A stretch of 14,827 bases of DNA, taken from positions 1 through 14,827 of the forward strand of contig PGTJ01000030.1 of assembly GCA_002794515.1 (NCBI GenBank), written 5' to 3'. A program made the translations under genes and the position numbers. Source of the DNA: Phototrophicales bacterium. Lineage in GTDB: Bacteria > Chloroflexota > Anaerolineae > Aggregatilineales > Phototrophicaceae. Below, one piece after another: positions 1-7,242 of this stretch. The notes under the pieces were generated by a model. The model did no database searches and was not told the DNA's origin. It worked only from the letters and a program-made list of their open reading frames with translations. Positions within the stretch are counted from its first letter, which is position 1, and each line of letters starts with the position of its first letter.

Positions 1-215
1 GGGATATTTTCATAGGCGGCATCGGCAACGCGCAATCCACCCACTAATAAAAGCAGTGGCGGATTCGATTTATCGCCAGCAACCAGATATTCCCAAACCA
101 CACCGTGATGTGTGGTCGTGCGTGGCGGATGATTTTGGCGGAATTCTTGCAAGGCTTGGCGTTGATGACCGGGGACATAGGCATAAATTTGGTCAAACGT
201 ACGGGTATCCATCAT
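1..215 (-). CDS. Alpha/beta-hydrolase family protein, N-terminal part (runs off left edge)
   Basis: Only the first 71 codons are inside the window. The reverse strand opens with ATG-ATG (215 or 212), preceded by a GAGG ribosome-binding site within TTTGAGGAAAAATC. The frame stays open to base 1. After about 40 polar residues it reads VVWEYLVAG, then PPLLLLVGGLRVADAAYE. A short strand, a polar turn and a hydrophobic strand ending in a G-G loop is the usual start of an alpha/beta-hydrolase domain, where the loop after strand beta3 forms the oxyanion hole. The nucleophile elbow and the catalytic Asp/His lie outside the window, so catalytic competence and substrate cannot be judged. The gene is divergent from the membrane protein that starts at 328. 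The family call is an inference from a short stretch. Confidence 0.6.
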   Translation of the reverse strand, partial: MMDTRTFDQIYAYVPGHQRQALQEFRQNHPPRTTTHHGVVWEYLVAGDKSNPPLLLLVGGLRVADAAYENI

Positions 216-327
216 GATTTTTCCTCAAATATATCAGATAAATGAACAACGCTATTCAACGTTTTCTTTTAGGCACGAACGAGAATTCCCCTACACACCC
301 TATTATACCGCAGTTACAATCATCCAC

Positions 328-2247
328 ATGCGAATACTCATCTTATTACTTACGATTCTCTTTTTAGGCTTGCTGGCGTGGGATGTTTATCCGGGCTTGC
401 GCGGTGGTGGCGGTTGGCAATGGGCATATGAATTACCCACAACATGGGATGGTGTGTGGATTCTCGCCGTGTTACTCGCCATGTACATCGTGAGCATCGG
501 CATATTTCGACGTGTGAAAGCAGGGGCAATCTCAACGCTTATCTGGACGATTATCATCACAACAATACTCGGTGTGGCGGTGGTCGGTGTACGCGGTGAT
601 GCCGGATTTTTGCTGTTCACACGCACCGTATCCCCTGTACAGACGGGCGCAAGCACCATCGCCGTTGATTTTATGGCGCGGGCAGGTTCGCCATATATTT
701 TGCAACATTGGACGACTGTGATGCGCGAGGCGTTGCCCGCCAATATTATCCACTTCACCACCAGCCCACCCGGTCAGGCGTTGATTCATCTGGCGGTGGC
801 AGATATCACCCAATCATTCACCGATTTAAGCATGTTATTGCGCCCTTATCAATGTAGCAATCACACCATCATGCGTTATACAGCAGGCGAAATAAACGCC
901 GTTGGGATTATCGGCATGTTGATGCCGTTGTGGATGGCATTCGGCGCAATTCCATTTTTTGGTGTGGCAAACATGCTCTTGAATGACCGCAAAATCGCGT
1001 TGCGCCTGCTCCAATGGTATCCATTAATCCCCACCATGCTCTTATTTCTGCCAACGTGGAATAGCTTGTATCCGCCATTGTGCCTCTTGGCATTTTGGGG
1101 ATTATTCCATGCCGTCAAAGCGGATGGCTGGCGCTTGGCGCTATGGGGCATATTCGCGGGGCTGGTGATGTCGTTCACCACATTTTTGAATTTTGCTGTA
1201 TTGCCGATCATCTTATTTTTTGGATGCTTCACATTGGGGTATGCGGTCATCATCCAACACCAATTTTGGCGGGCGGTGACGCTTGGCGGATGGTTTGCGT
1301 TGGGGTTATCGGTCATCTGGGTGATATTTTGGCGAGTCTCTGGATTAACCCCGTTGGATATTTTCGCCGTCACGCTCGATGCCCACAAAGATCTGGTACA
1401 ACGCGATTATCTGCAATGGCTGATATTGCACCCCTACGATACATTCATCTTCATCGGCTTGCCGATTATCGGGTTATTCTTCTGGGCGATATGGCACATG
1501 CTCGTCAAAAATCGCTCAGGATGGACGATTCATCATGTGCTGATAACCAGTTTGTTCATCACTGTTATGATGGTCAACCTGAGTGGCATTGTACAAGGCG
1601 AAAATGCCCGCATCCTCAGTTTTTATGCGCCATTTGTCTTGTTGGCGGGTGGTGTGATGCACATCGATCAAAAACGCACATGGGATTTACCGCTCATCGG
1701 GGCGCAATCATTGAGCGTCCTCATCATGGCGAGTGTGTTATCGGTTGTGCCACTCGATTTGAATCCACAACCCACCGCACCCAGAACTGATTTTTATAGC
1801 ATGACCGATCTAAACTGGTCGCCGATAAACGCCCAATTCAGCAGTATGCAGTATCGGGGCAATTTCACACTGGTTGGGCATCGCTTCATCCCAGACCCGT
1901 CACAAAATAATATCACCATCGAATTTCAATGGCGTGGTGGCGACCAAATAGAACGCCCGTATCAATTTGAAATAACCGCCTATGCCGAAAATGATGTGGA
2001 TGGTCGCATCATCAGCGAGCCATTCCGATGGTATGCCCAGTTTGAACAGTATCTGCCCACCTGCTGGAAAAACGGCGAGACGGTGTTGGATATTCAGGTC
2101 ATACCCTTGCCACAGGTCAACGATCGTGTGGTTTGGCGGTTAGAATTACGGGCAATCGATGAGCGAACAGGGGATGTGATGCGCGTCACCCATGCAGACG
2201 GCACCATGAGCGATAGCGTTGTGCTTGCGCCTGTGCCATATCCGTGA
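328..2247 (+). CDS. Polytopic membrane protein, probable GT-C-type glycosyltransferase-like
   Basis: The protein has 639 residues if it starts at the ATG at 328, where a hydrophobic helix begins at once (MRILILLLTILFLGLLAW). The frame is open back to 214, but that start overlaps the divergent gene and adds 38 polar residues, so 328 is preferred. Neither start has a clear Shine-Dalgarno site. Roughly 12-14 hydrophobic segments are visible up to about residue 482, followed by a soluble C-terminal domain of about 155 residues. Two features recall GT-C/PMT-like transferases: a loop with HFTTSPPGQ (about 152-160), like the HPPG motif after the first luminal loop, and QGENARILSFYAPF (about 433-446), like the GE-x-x-R-x-x-x-x-x-x-P element near the last helices. 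No aspartate pair typical of the catalytic loop could be assigned with confidence. A role in transferring sugar from a lipid-linked donor is inference; the safe call is an integral membrane protein of unknown function. Confidence 0.65.
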   Translation: MRILILLLTILFLGLLAWDVYPGLRGGGGWQWAYELPTTWDGVWILAVLLAMYIVSIGIFRRVKAGAISTLIWTIIITTILGVAVVGVRGDAGFLLFTRTVSPVQTGASTIAVDFMARAGSPYILQHWTTVMREALPANIIHFTTSPPGQALIHLAVADITQSFTDLSMLLRPYQCSNHTIMRYTAGEINAVGIIGMLMPLWMAFGAIPFFGVANMLLNDRKIALRLLQWYPLIPTMLLFLPTWNSLYPPLCLLAFWGLFHAVKADGWRLALWGIFAGLVMSFTTFLNFAVLPIILFFGCFTLGYAVIIQHQFWRAVTLGGWFALGLSVIWVIFWRVSGLTPLDIFAVTLDAHKDLVQRDYLQWLILHPYDTFIFIGLPIIGLFFWAIWHMLVKNRSGWTIHHVLITSLFITVMMVNLSGIVQGENARILSFYAPFVLLAGGVMHIDQKRTWDLPLIGAQSLSVLIMASVLSVVPLDLNPQPTAPRTDFYSMTDLNWSPINAQFSSMQYRGNFTLVGHRFIPDPSQNNITIEFQWRGGDQIERPYQFEITAYAENDVDGRIISEPFRWYAQFEQYLPTCWKNGETVLDIQVIPLPQVNDRVVWRLELRAIDERTGDVMRVTHADGTMSDSVVLAPVPYP

Positions 2248-2250
2248 ATT

Positions 2251-2340
2251 TTATAGTGGCAAAAAAGTCACTTTATTTTGCCATTCTTCTACAGAACTCG
2301 CTTGAGCAATGGATAACAAATCGTCAATGACAATTCTCAT
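2251..2340 (-). CDS. Short in-frame ORF, 29 codons, possible gene remnant
   Basis: The minus strand reads ATG at 2340 to TAA at 2251 and gives 29 residues with a protein-like composition (MRIVIDDLLSIAQASS, then VEEWQNKVTFLPL). It lies in the same frame as the short ORF upstream of it and as the 304-residue gene before that, separated from the former by one TAG and one CAG codon. No ribosome-binding site precedes it. It could be translated by re-initiation or stop readthrough, or be the tail of a decayed gene. No family is recognised. Confidence 0.2.
   Translation of the reverse strand: MRIVIDDLLSIAQASSVEEWQNKVTFLPL
2255..2283 (+). terminator. Weak hairpin after the membrane protein gene
   Basis: Just after the stop codon, AGTGGC pairs with GTCACT (one G-T wobble) across an A6 loop and is followed by TTATTTTG. 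An alternative, mutually exclusive fold pairs TGGCAAAA (2257-2264) with TTTTGCCA (2276-2283). Either could end the rightward transcript, or the leftward one arriving from the opposite strand. The stem is short and A/T-rich, so this is tentative. The minus-strand short ORF ending at 2251 also runs through it. Confidence 0.35.
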
Positions 2341-2343
2341 CTG

Positions 2344-2487
2344 CTAAAAATTTCGCTTATCCCTCATATGTTTGTCACGCCAAGCGCGTATCCTTGTAAT
2401 TAAAGCACGATGGTCATCGGGATATTGAGGCGACAAAAACTGCACAACAATCAACGAAGGATATTCATCTGCCTGCGTGAAGATCAT
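2344..2487 (-). CDS. Short ORF, 47 residues, directly abutting the preceding gene's stop
   Basis: On the minus strand the ATG at 2487-2485 follows the TAG of the 304-residue gene with no gap (TAGATG), in the same frame. The product starts MIFTQADEYPSLIVVQFLS, continues with a charged amphipathic stretch rich in Arg, Asp and Trp, and ends at TAG (2346-2344). The pattern of a hydrophobic strand followed by a basic helix looks like real protein rather than random frame. No family is recognised, and no Shine-Dalgarno sequence lies ahead of it. Translational re-initiation from the upstream stop, TAG readthrough, or a pseudogene fragment are all possible. Confidence 0.3.
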   Translation of the reverse strand: MIFTQADEYPSLIVVQFLSPQYPDDHRALITRIRAWRDKHMRDKRNF

Positions 2488-3402
2488 CTAAAAGTCATCA
2501 TCGCGCTTTTTGCCCCAATCTATCGGATTTTGCGGTGGCTGATTAGCACCATATGGATTTTGCACAGGTGGTTGTTGATATGGCGGGGTTTGGCTCGGTG
2601 GATATTGCGGTGCTTGTCCACCGTATGGATTTTGGGGTGGATATTGCCCATATGGTGGTTGTCCATAGGCGGGTGGATATTGCCCATATTGGGGTGGCAT
2701 CCCATAGGCGGGTTGCCCCATCATCATCCCTTGTTGTCGTGTAGGGCTAAACATACCAAACAAGGTGAATATCACCGTGATAACCGCACCAGCGATGCTC
2801 GCGCCGACCATCGACATCATGCCAACACCTGGCGAGAGGCGATTCATCATCTCTTGTACAGGACCTAGACGAAAGCGACTTGGATTGGCAATGATATCGC
2901 TTAAATCATACACCCCTGTGGCAAAGGCATAAAAGGCGATCATCACCCCCAATGGCACGATGATATAAAAAATCGGCACGATGATAATCCGAAATAGTCC
3001 CGCAAAAAATCCTATTCGTTGCCCACCCCGAAAAACGGCTTTGAAGAAGGCGCTTAATGCCCCCAAAAAATAAAGAACTGCGATGGCAACAAATAGATAC
3101 AACAAATAGTAAGGGGCAATGGCTTCTAGGATGCGATTGTTTTCGATGATGTCGGTTATGCTAGATATTCGCAATTCGCGTTGCATCTCTTGGATAAAGC
3201 GACTGGCGCTATATTCTAATTCGGTTGAATTAGCACCCAATTGGCGTAATTGATCTCGATTGAAAAGGGGCAATCCAAAAAAGCCGATGAGAATCGCCAC
3301 ACCGACCAGCACATAGATAATCGCCAAGATAAAATCACGCACACCGAATTGGCGTTGCGGTTGCATTTGGACTTGCATGGGCATTTGTGGGACAGGATAC
3401 AT
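2488..3402 (-). CDS. Membrane protein with Pro/Gly/Tyr/Gln-rich C-terminal tail
   Basis: The product has 304 residues. The start at 3402 is preceded by AAGGAG with 7 bases of spacing. After a short Met/Gln/Pro-rich leader (1-19) come four hydrophobic segments, at about 24-46, 94-118, 132-163 and 197-218. Between the first and second lies a polar, probably extracytoplasmic, helical region (about 47-93). Residues 219-304 form a low-complexity tail made of YGQYPP, PYGGQ and PQNPYG units and ending in a charged KKRDDDF. Such tails occur on many bacterial membrane proteins of unknown role; they are disordered and may mediate weak protein-protein contacts. No catalytic motif was seen and no named family is recognised. 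It lies 75 bp downstream of the 6-phosphogluconate dehydrogenase gene on the same strand and might be co-transcribed, but nothing ties it functionally to sugar metabolism. Confidence 0.75.
   Translation of the reverse strand: MYPVPQMPMQVQMQPQRQFGVRDFILAIIYVLVGVAILIGFFGLPLFNRDQLRQLGANSTELEYSASRFIQEMQRELRISSITDIIENNRILEAIAPYYLLYLFVAIAVLYFLGALSAFFKAVFRGGQRIGFFAGLFRIIIVPIFYIIVPLGVMIAFYAFATGVYDLSDIIANPSRFRLGPVQEMMNRLSPGVGMMSMVGASIAGAVITVIFTLFGMFSPTRQQGMMMGQPAYGMPPQYGQYPPAYGQPPYGQYPPQNPYGGQAPQYPPSQTPPYQQPPVQNPYGANQPPQNPIDWGKKRDDDF
2636..2689. repeat. 18-bp direct repeat, 36-bp period, inside the Pro-rich tail
   Basis: GGTGGATATTGCCCATAT occurs exactly at 2636-2653 and again at 2672-2689. On the minus strand it encodes YGQYPP, at residues 251-256 and 239-244, so the period is 12 codons. 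Related degenerate units lie on both sides. The exact identity at the DNA level points to recent slippage or duplication in the tail, so its length is likely to vary between strains. Confidence 0.8.
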
Positions 3403-3477
3403 GCCAGACTCCTTATGTTATATGGGTTTATATTCATGATTGTAGCCACAAATACCATTTATCACCACCAAAACTGG

Positions 3478-4392
3478 TTAATCGGCATCCTGCTTTTTGA
3501 TATGATGCCCGCCAAATTGATTTCGCATGAGTGCCAGCAGTTTATCGGCATATGGGGCATTCTCGCGGGAACGGATACGCCGTTCGAGCGATAAGGTGAT
3601 TATCGGCGCAGAGATGTTGAGGTCTATTGCCTCAAATACTGTCCAACGCCCTTCACCACTATCTGGCACAAAGGCGGCAATATCTTCCAAGATTTGGTCA
3701 TCGTCAAGGGCATCGGCAATTAAATCGAGCAACCACGAGCGCACCACACTGCCGTGTTGCCAGATATGGGCGATTTGGCTCATATCCAAGCCGAAATCGG
3801 TCTTGGCTTGCAAAATGGCGAATCCCTCGGCAAAGGCTTGCATCATGCCATATTCAATGCCGTTATGAATCATCTTGACGAAATGCCCACTACCAACTGT
3901 GCCAACGCGCCCCCATCCCAAATCGGGTGCTGGTGCGAGCGTCTGAAAAATCGGCTTTAATGATGTGATAACTGCCTCATCACCACCAATCATCAGGCTA
4001 TATCCGTTATCTAATCCCCATATCCCACCACTCGTCCCGACATCAACAAACTGAATCCCCTTTTGGGCTAAAAACCCCCCGCGACGCATGGTATCTTTAT
4101 AATTGGAGTTGCCCCCATCGATGATAATATCGCCCATATCCAGCATGGTCGCCAATTGGGTGATGACCGATTCAGTGGGGTCGCCTGCGGGAAGCATCAG
4201 CCAAATGATGCGCGATGGTGATAATTTCTGCACCATATCGGCGATGTCCATCGCACCAATAGCGCCCATCGCTACCACCGATTCGATTGCTTGCGGATTG
4301 ACATCCGTCACCACCACCTCATGCCCACCACGAATCAGCCGTTGGGTCATATTCGCGCCCATTTTGCCCAGTCCAATCATGCCAATACGCAT
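3478..4392 (-). CDS. gnd: 6-phosphogluconate dehydrogenase, decarboxylating, short NAD-type
   Basis: It oxidatively decarboxylates 6-phosphogluconate to ribulose 5-phosphate in the cytoplasm. The N-terminal Rossmann fold has GLGKMG at 7-12. The substrate-site elements are present: DGGNSNYKD (92-100), VGTSGG (118-123), HFVKMIHNGIEYG (170-182) with catalytic Lys173 and neighbouring Asn177 and Glu180, and DSGEGRW (244-250). Residue 30, at the end of the second strand, is Asp in VVTDVNP; NADP-dependent enzymes have an Asn-Arg-Thr turn there, so NAD is the likely cofactor. The length of 304 matches the short GntZ/YqeC-like subfamily rather than the 470-residue enzymes. The gene starts 11 bp after the stop of the upstream GH1 gene, with a GGTGAG-like ribosome-binding site. 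With the divergent gluconokinase it completes a gluconate catabolic route. Confidence 0.93.
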   Translation of the reverse strand: MRIGMIGLGKMGANMTQRLIRGGHEVVVTDVNPQAIESVVAMGAIGAMDIADMVQKLSPSRIIWLMLPAGDPTESVITQLATMLDMGDIIIDGGNSNYKDTMRRGGFLAQKGIQFVDVGTSGGIWGLDNGYSLMIGGDEAVITSLKPIFQTLAPAPDLGWGRVGTVGSGHFVKMIHNGIEYGMMQAFAEGFAILQAKTDFGLDMSQIAHIWQHGSVVRSWLLDLIADALDDDQILEDIAAFVPDSGEGRWTVFEAIDLNISAPIITLSLERRIRSRENAPYADKLLALMRNQFGGHHIKKQDAD

Positions 4393-4403
4393 CTCTCACC
4401 ATC

Positions 4404-5747
4404 CTATTTATCGTCTAAAATTGCGCCATTTGTGGCGATGACATCTTTATACCAATACGCCGAGTCTTTCAATGTGCGAATTTGTGTATCGTAATCGACA
4501 TAAATCAACCCAAAGCGTTTGCGATAACCATGCGCCCACTCATAATTATCCATGATTGACCAATAAAAATAACCATTAATCGGGATGTTATCTGCGCCAG
4601 CACGCTTAAATTCGCGCAAATAGCGCGTCATGTAGTCGATGCGGTTGGCATCATGCACACCACCATCTACTGCCACCCAATCCATCGAGGCTAAACCATT
4701 TTCGGTGATGACAATCGGCAGGCGATACCGCTCATACATATATTTACTGCCCCAATACATGCTTTCGGGGAGCATCAGCCAATCCATCATGGTATAGGGA
4801 TGCCCCTGTTGGGCGGGTTTGCGACCATGTGCATCGGCATATTCACCAAAATAAATATTCAAGCCCAGATAATCTAACGGTTGACAAATCTTTGCCATAT
4901 CGCCATTTTGCATCGGGATAAAATCACCCCATTTTTGCACCACAGCATCGGGATATGTGCCGATGAGCATTGGGTCGAGCCACAACCCCGCATTCCGTTT
5001 TTGGTCATAATCGATGCTCCAAAACAAGTCGTGTGCCGTTTGAATCGTTGCGGGAGATGTATCGGTGGGGACAACAGGATAGATATTCATGGCTAAACTG
5101 ACTGATGTTGGTTGTGGACTATGAGCGCGAATCGCTTGAACACTGTAGCCATGCGCCAACAAAATATGATGGATAACGCGCATCATGCCCGAATCACCGA
5201 GCCGATCACCGGGTGCGAGCCGTCCTTGTTCATGTCCACCCAATGCAAAAGCGGGTGGTTCGTTGAGGGTAATCCAATCTTTTACGCGGTCGCCAAGTGT
5301 TTTCACCATCAGTGTGGTATATTCGGCAAACCAATCGGCGCTATCCCGATTCAACCATCCTCCTTTGGTATATAAAGCATACGGAAAATCCCAATGAAAT
5401 AAGGTGATATGGGGTGTGATATTCGCCTCTAATAGGGTATCAATCAGGCGGTTATAAAAATCTAGCCCTGTGGGGTTGGTTTTGCCGATACCATCAGGCA
5501 ATACCCGCGCCCACGACACCGATAGGCGATAGGCTTGTAAGCCGATTTGCTTCATGAGGGCGATATCTTGTGGGACGCGATGATAATGGTCACAGGCAAT
5601 ATCGCCCGTTTCATCGCCCCAAATTTTATTGGGTGTATGGCTGAACACATCCCAAACCGATAAGCCTTTGCCGTCTTCAAACGCCGCCCCTTCAATCTGA
5701 TAACTTGCCGCCGCCGCACCCCAAATAAAGCCTGTTGGAAAAGTCAT
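4404..5747 (-). CDS. Glycoside hydrolase family 1 beta-glucosidase/beta-glycosidase
   Basis: The product has 447 residues, the normal size for a single-domain GH1 (beta/alpha)8 barrel enzyme that hydrolyses beta-glucosides by a retaining mechanism. It opens with FIWGAAAASYQIEGA (7-21), which includes the substrate-binding Gln17. The acid/base Glu163 sits in TLNEP (160-164) and the nucleophile Glu349 in VITENG (346-351). Subsite residues His118-Trp119, Asn162, Asn297-Tyr299 and the WSIMDNYEW segment (396-404) are all present. There is no signal peptide, so it works inside the cell on imported disaccharides or glycosides. The start at 5747 has GGAGG 8 bases upstream. It leads the leftward unit with the gnd gene. 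Exact aglycone and sugar preference (gluco, galacto, 6-phospho) cannot be read with certainty. Usual gene names would be bglA or bglB. Confidence 0.95.
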   Translation of the reverse strand: MTFPTGFIWGAAAASYQIEGAAFEDGKGLSVWDVFSHTPNKIWGDETGDIACDHYHRVPQDIALMKQIGLQAYRLSVSWARVLPDGIGKTNPTGLDFYNRLIDTLLEANITPHITLFHWDFPYALYTKGGWLNRDSADWFAEYTTLMVKTLGDRVKDWITLNEPPAFALGGHEQGRLAPGDRLGDSGMMRVIHHILLAHGYSVQAIRAHSPQPTSVSLAMNIYPVVPTDTSPATIQTAHDLFWSIDYDQKRNAGLWLDPMLIGTYPDAVVQKWGDFIPMQNGDMAKICQPLDYLGLNIYFGEYADAHGRKPAQQGHPYTMMDWLMLPESMYWGSKYMYERYRLPIVITENGLASMDWVAVDGGVHDANRIDYMTRYLREFKRAGADNIPINGYFYWSIMDNYEWAHGYRKRFGLIYVDYDTQIRTLKDSAYWYKDVIATNGAILDDK

Positions 5748-5752
5748 AATTT

Positions 5753-5781
5753 TTGCCTCCTAATGTGATGTGCATTATAAT
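5753..5781 (+). promoter_or_regulatory. Sigma70-type promoter of the gluconokinase unit
   Basis: A perfect -10 TATAAT (5776-5781) lies 17 bp downstream of TTGCCT (5753-5758, four of six matches to TTGACA). The predicted start point near 5788 leaves a leader of about 34 nt before the GTG at 5822. Its -35 region overlaps the ribosome-binding site of the divergent GH1 gene. Confidence 0.65.
5774..5779 (-). promoter_or_regulatory. -10 box of the divergent GH1-gnd unit, shared with the rightward promoter
   Basis: ATTATAAT (5774-5781) is its own reverse complement, so a perfect TATAAT is also read leftward at 5779-5774. The leftward start point would be near 5767, about 20 nt before the ATG at 5747, with GGAGG (5760-5756) between. 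No good -35 hexamer is seen at 16-18 bp (2 of 6 matches at best), so leftward initiation may rely on the -10 alone or on an activator. Confidence 0.45.
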
Positions 5782-5823
5782 AACGTCACTTTTGCCCCAT
5801 AACGTCATTCAGAGGAATAACGT
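5780..5823. promoter_or_regulatory. Three ATAACGT direct repeats, candidate operator
   Basis: ATAACGT occurs at 5780-5786, 5799-5805 and 5817-5823, starts spaced 19 and 18 bp, close to two helical turns. The first two copies extend to ATAACGTCA. They cover the predicted rightward start point, its leader and start codon, and on the other strand the spacer and upstream region of the leftward promoter. A regulator bound here could control both units at once. No regulator gene is present in the window. Confidence 0.45.
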
Positions 5824-7240
5824 GGCTATTTTAATCATAGATGTCGGTAGTTCATCGGTACGCGCCCTAGTTATGACTTCTGAGAACGCTCTCAGAACAC
5901 ATGCCATTGCCAAACGTGACTACCAGTTTGATACTCACTCGACAATTGATGCGTCTCAATTACGTCAATGGGTCGAGGATTGTATAGATGAGGTGTTCAG
6001 GCAACCCGCCCTACCGCGCATTCATGCTGTTGGCATGGCGACATTTGTCGGCAATCTGTTAGGGGTAGATGAAAATAATCATCCGACCACACCTGTTTTA
6101 ACGTATGCCGATAACCGCAGTTCACAATCGGCACAAATTTTATCGACACAGGTCGATACATCTGCCGTTCATGCCCGCACAGGCTGTCGGGTGCATACCG
6201 CGTATCATCCTGCCAAATTACATTGGCTATATCAAACGATGCCCGATGACATCCAAAAAACTGCCTGCTGGCTCGACTTTGCCACGTATTGCTATCGGAC
6301 ATGGTTTGAGCGCGATGTGCCATGTAGCTATTCGATTGCCTCATGGTCAGGCTTGCTCAACCGCGCCTCACTCACTTGGGATGGCGACTGGCTGTCTTAT
6401 TTGGGCATATCCGAGCAACAACTGCCAAATTTAGCCGATTATAATAATACCCAACAAGGGTTATCTGCGCCATACGCACATCGTTGGTCAACTTTATGTG
6501 ATGTGCCATTTTATTTGGCTGTTGGCGATGGTGCGGGCGCGAATATCGGCTCTGGTGGCATCTCACCAGACCGTCCAGTGGTGACGATTGGCACAACGGC
6601 GGCAATTCGCATTATCACCGATGAATTATCGGCTTTGCATCCCGCATTATGGTCATATCGGATAGATACACATCGGCATTTGGTGGGTGGCTCGACCAAT
6701 GAAGGGGGTAATATTTTCGCCTGGGCAAAAAAGACATTCCATTTGGTTAATCACCATCTGGATGATGCTTTGTTGCATAGCGAACCCGCCTCGCATGGGC
6801 TAACCGTGTTGCCACTTCTGGCGGGTGAGCGCAGTCCGAATTATCACGAATCGGCAAAAGGGACGATTCATGGGCTAACATTGCATACCACACCGTTACA
6901 AATTGTTCACGCCCTGCTAGAAAGTGTTGGATTGCGCCTGCGCCTGATTTTGGATGCGATGGACACAGCTAGTGATTTTGTTTTGGCGGGTGGTGGAGCG
7001 TTGTATCAGAGCAAGGCATGGGGACAGATTTTAGCCGATTGTTTAGACCGCCCCTTATATATCCTCGCCGAGCGCGAAGTCACCGCGCAAGGGGTTTATT
7101 ATCTGATTGAACCATCACAAATGCCAATGCAAGCGCGTTATGAAAGGCAAATTTTTCCACGAAAACAATATATCCAACAGTATAACCATCTATTAGAACA
7201 GGAACAAGCCTTATATAATAGTCTGTACAAGAAGGGATAG
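5822..7240 (+). CDS. gntK: FGGY-family carbohydrate kinase, probable gluconokinase
   Basis: It probably phosphorylates D-gluconate to 6-phosphogluconate with ATP. The GTG at 5822 is chosen as start: AGAGGA lies just upstream, and the product begins VAILIIDVGSSS, which puts the FGGY phosphate-binding strand at the very N-terminus. The frame is open back to 5753, but that stretch is promoter. From the GTG the protein has 472 residues. Visible elements are DVGSSS (7-12), GDGAGANIGSG (235-245) with catalytic Asp236, GERSPNY (335-341), and the adenosine-site loop AGGGALY (389-395). The GERSP-x-Y block followed by GLTLHTT is characteristic of gluconokinase-like FGGY enzymes, and the divergent 6-phosphogluconate dehydrogenase supports the substrate. 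Xylulose or another sugar remains possible. The stop is 2 bp from the next start, indicating an operon. Confidence 0.85.
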   Translation: MAILIIDVGSSSVRALVMTSENALRTHAIAKRDYQFDTHSTIDASQLRQWVEDCIDEVFRQPALPRIHAVGMATFVGNLLGVDENNHPTTPVLTYADNRSSQSAQILSTQVDTSAVHARTGCRVHTAYHPAKLHWLYQTMPDDIQKTACWLDFATYCYRTWFERDVPCSYSIASWSGLLNRASLTWDGDWLSYLGISEQQLPNLADYNNTQQGLSAPYAHRWSTLCDVPFYLAVGDGAGANIGSGGISPDRPVVTIGTTAAIRIITDELSALHPALWSYRIDTHRHLVGGSTNEGGNIFAWAKKTFHLVNHHLDDALLHSEPASHGLTVLPLLAGERSPNYHESAKGTIHGLTLHTTPLQIVHALLESVGLRLRLILDAMDTASDFVLAGGGALYQSKAWGQILADCLDRPLYILAEREVTAQGVYYLIEPSQMPMQARYERQIFPRKQYIQQYNHLLEQEQALYNSLYKKG

Positions 7241-7242
7241 AT

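Noticed and set aside
214..327. Longer N-terminus for the GT-C-like membrane protein, starting at 214
   Set aside because: It overlaps the divergent hydrolase start, has no ribosome-binding site, and adds 38 polar residues before an obvious N-terminal membrane helix.
876..1388. 170-codon minus-strand frame inside the GT-C-like gene
   Set aside because: Its Asn/Pro/Met-rich composition and lack of domain features mark it as antisense shadow of membrane-helix codons.
2636..2689. CRISPR-like spacing of repeats
   Set aside because: There are only two short copies at a codon-phased 36-bp interval inside a coding tail; no array.
2410..2868. 152-codon plus-strand frame opposite the Pro-rich tail
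   Set aside because: Its Trp/Ile/Leu-rich product is the complement of Pro/Tyr/Gln codons; no start signal.
5753..5821. Upstream ATG start for the gluconokinase
   Set aside because: The stretch contains both promoter elements and the repeats. The FGGY fold starts right after the GTG at 5822, which has its own AGAGGA site.
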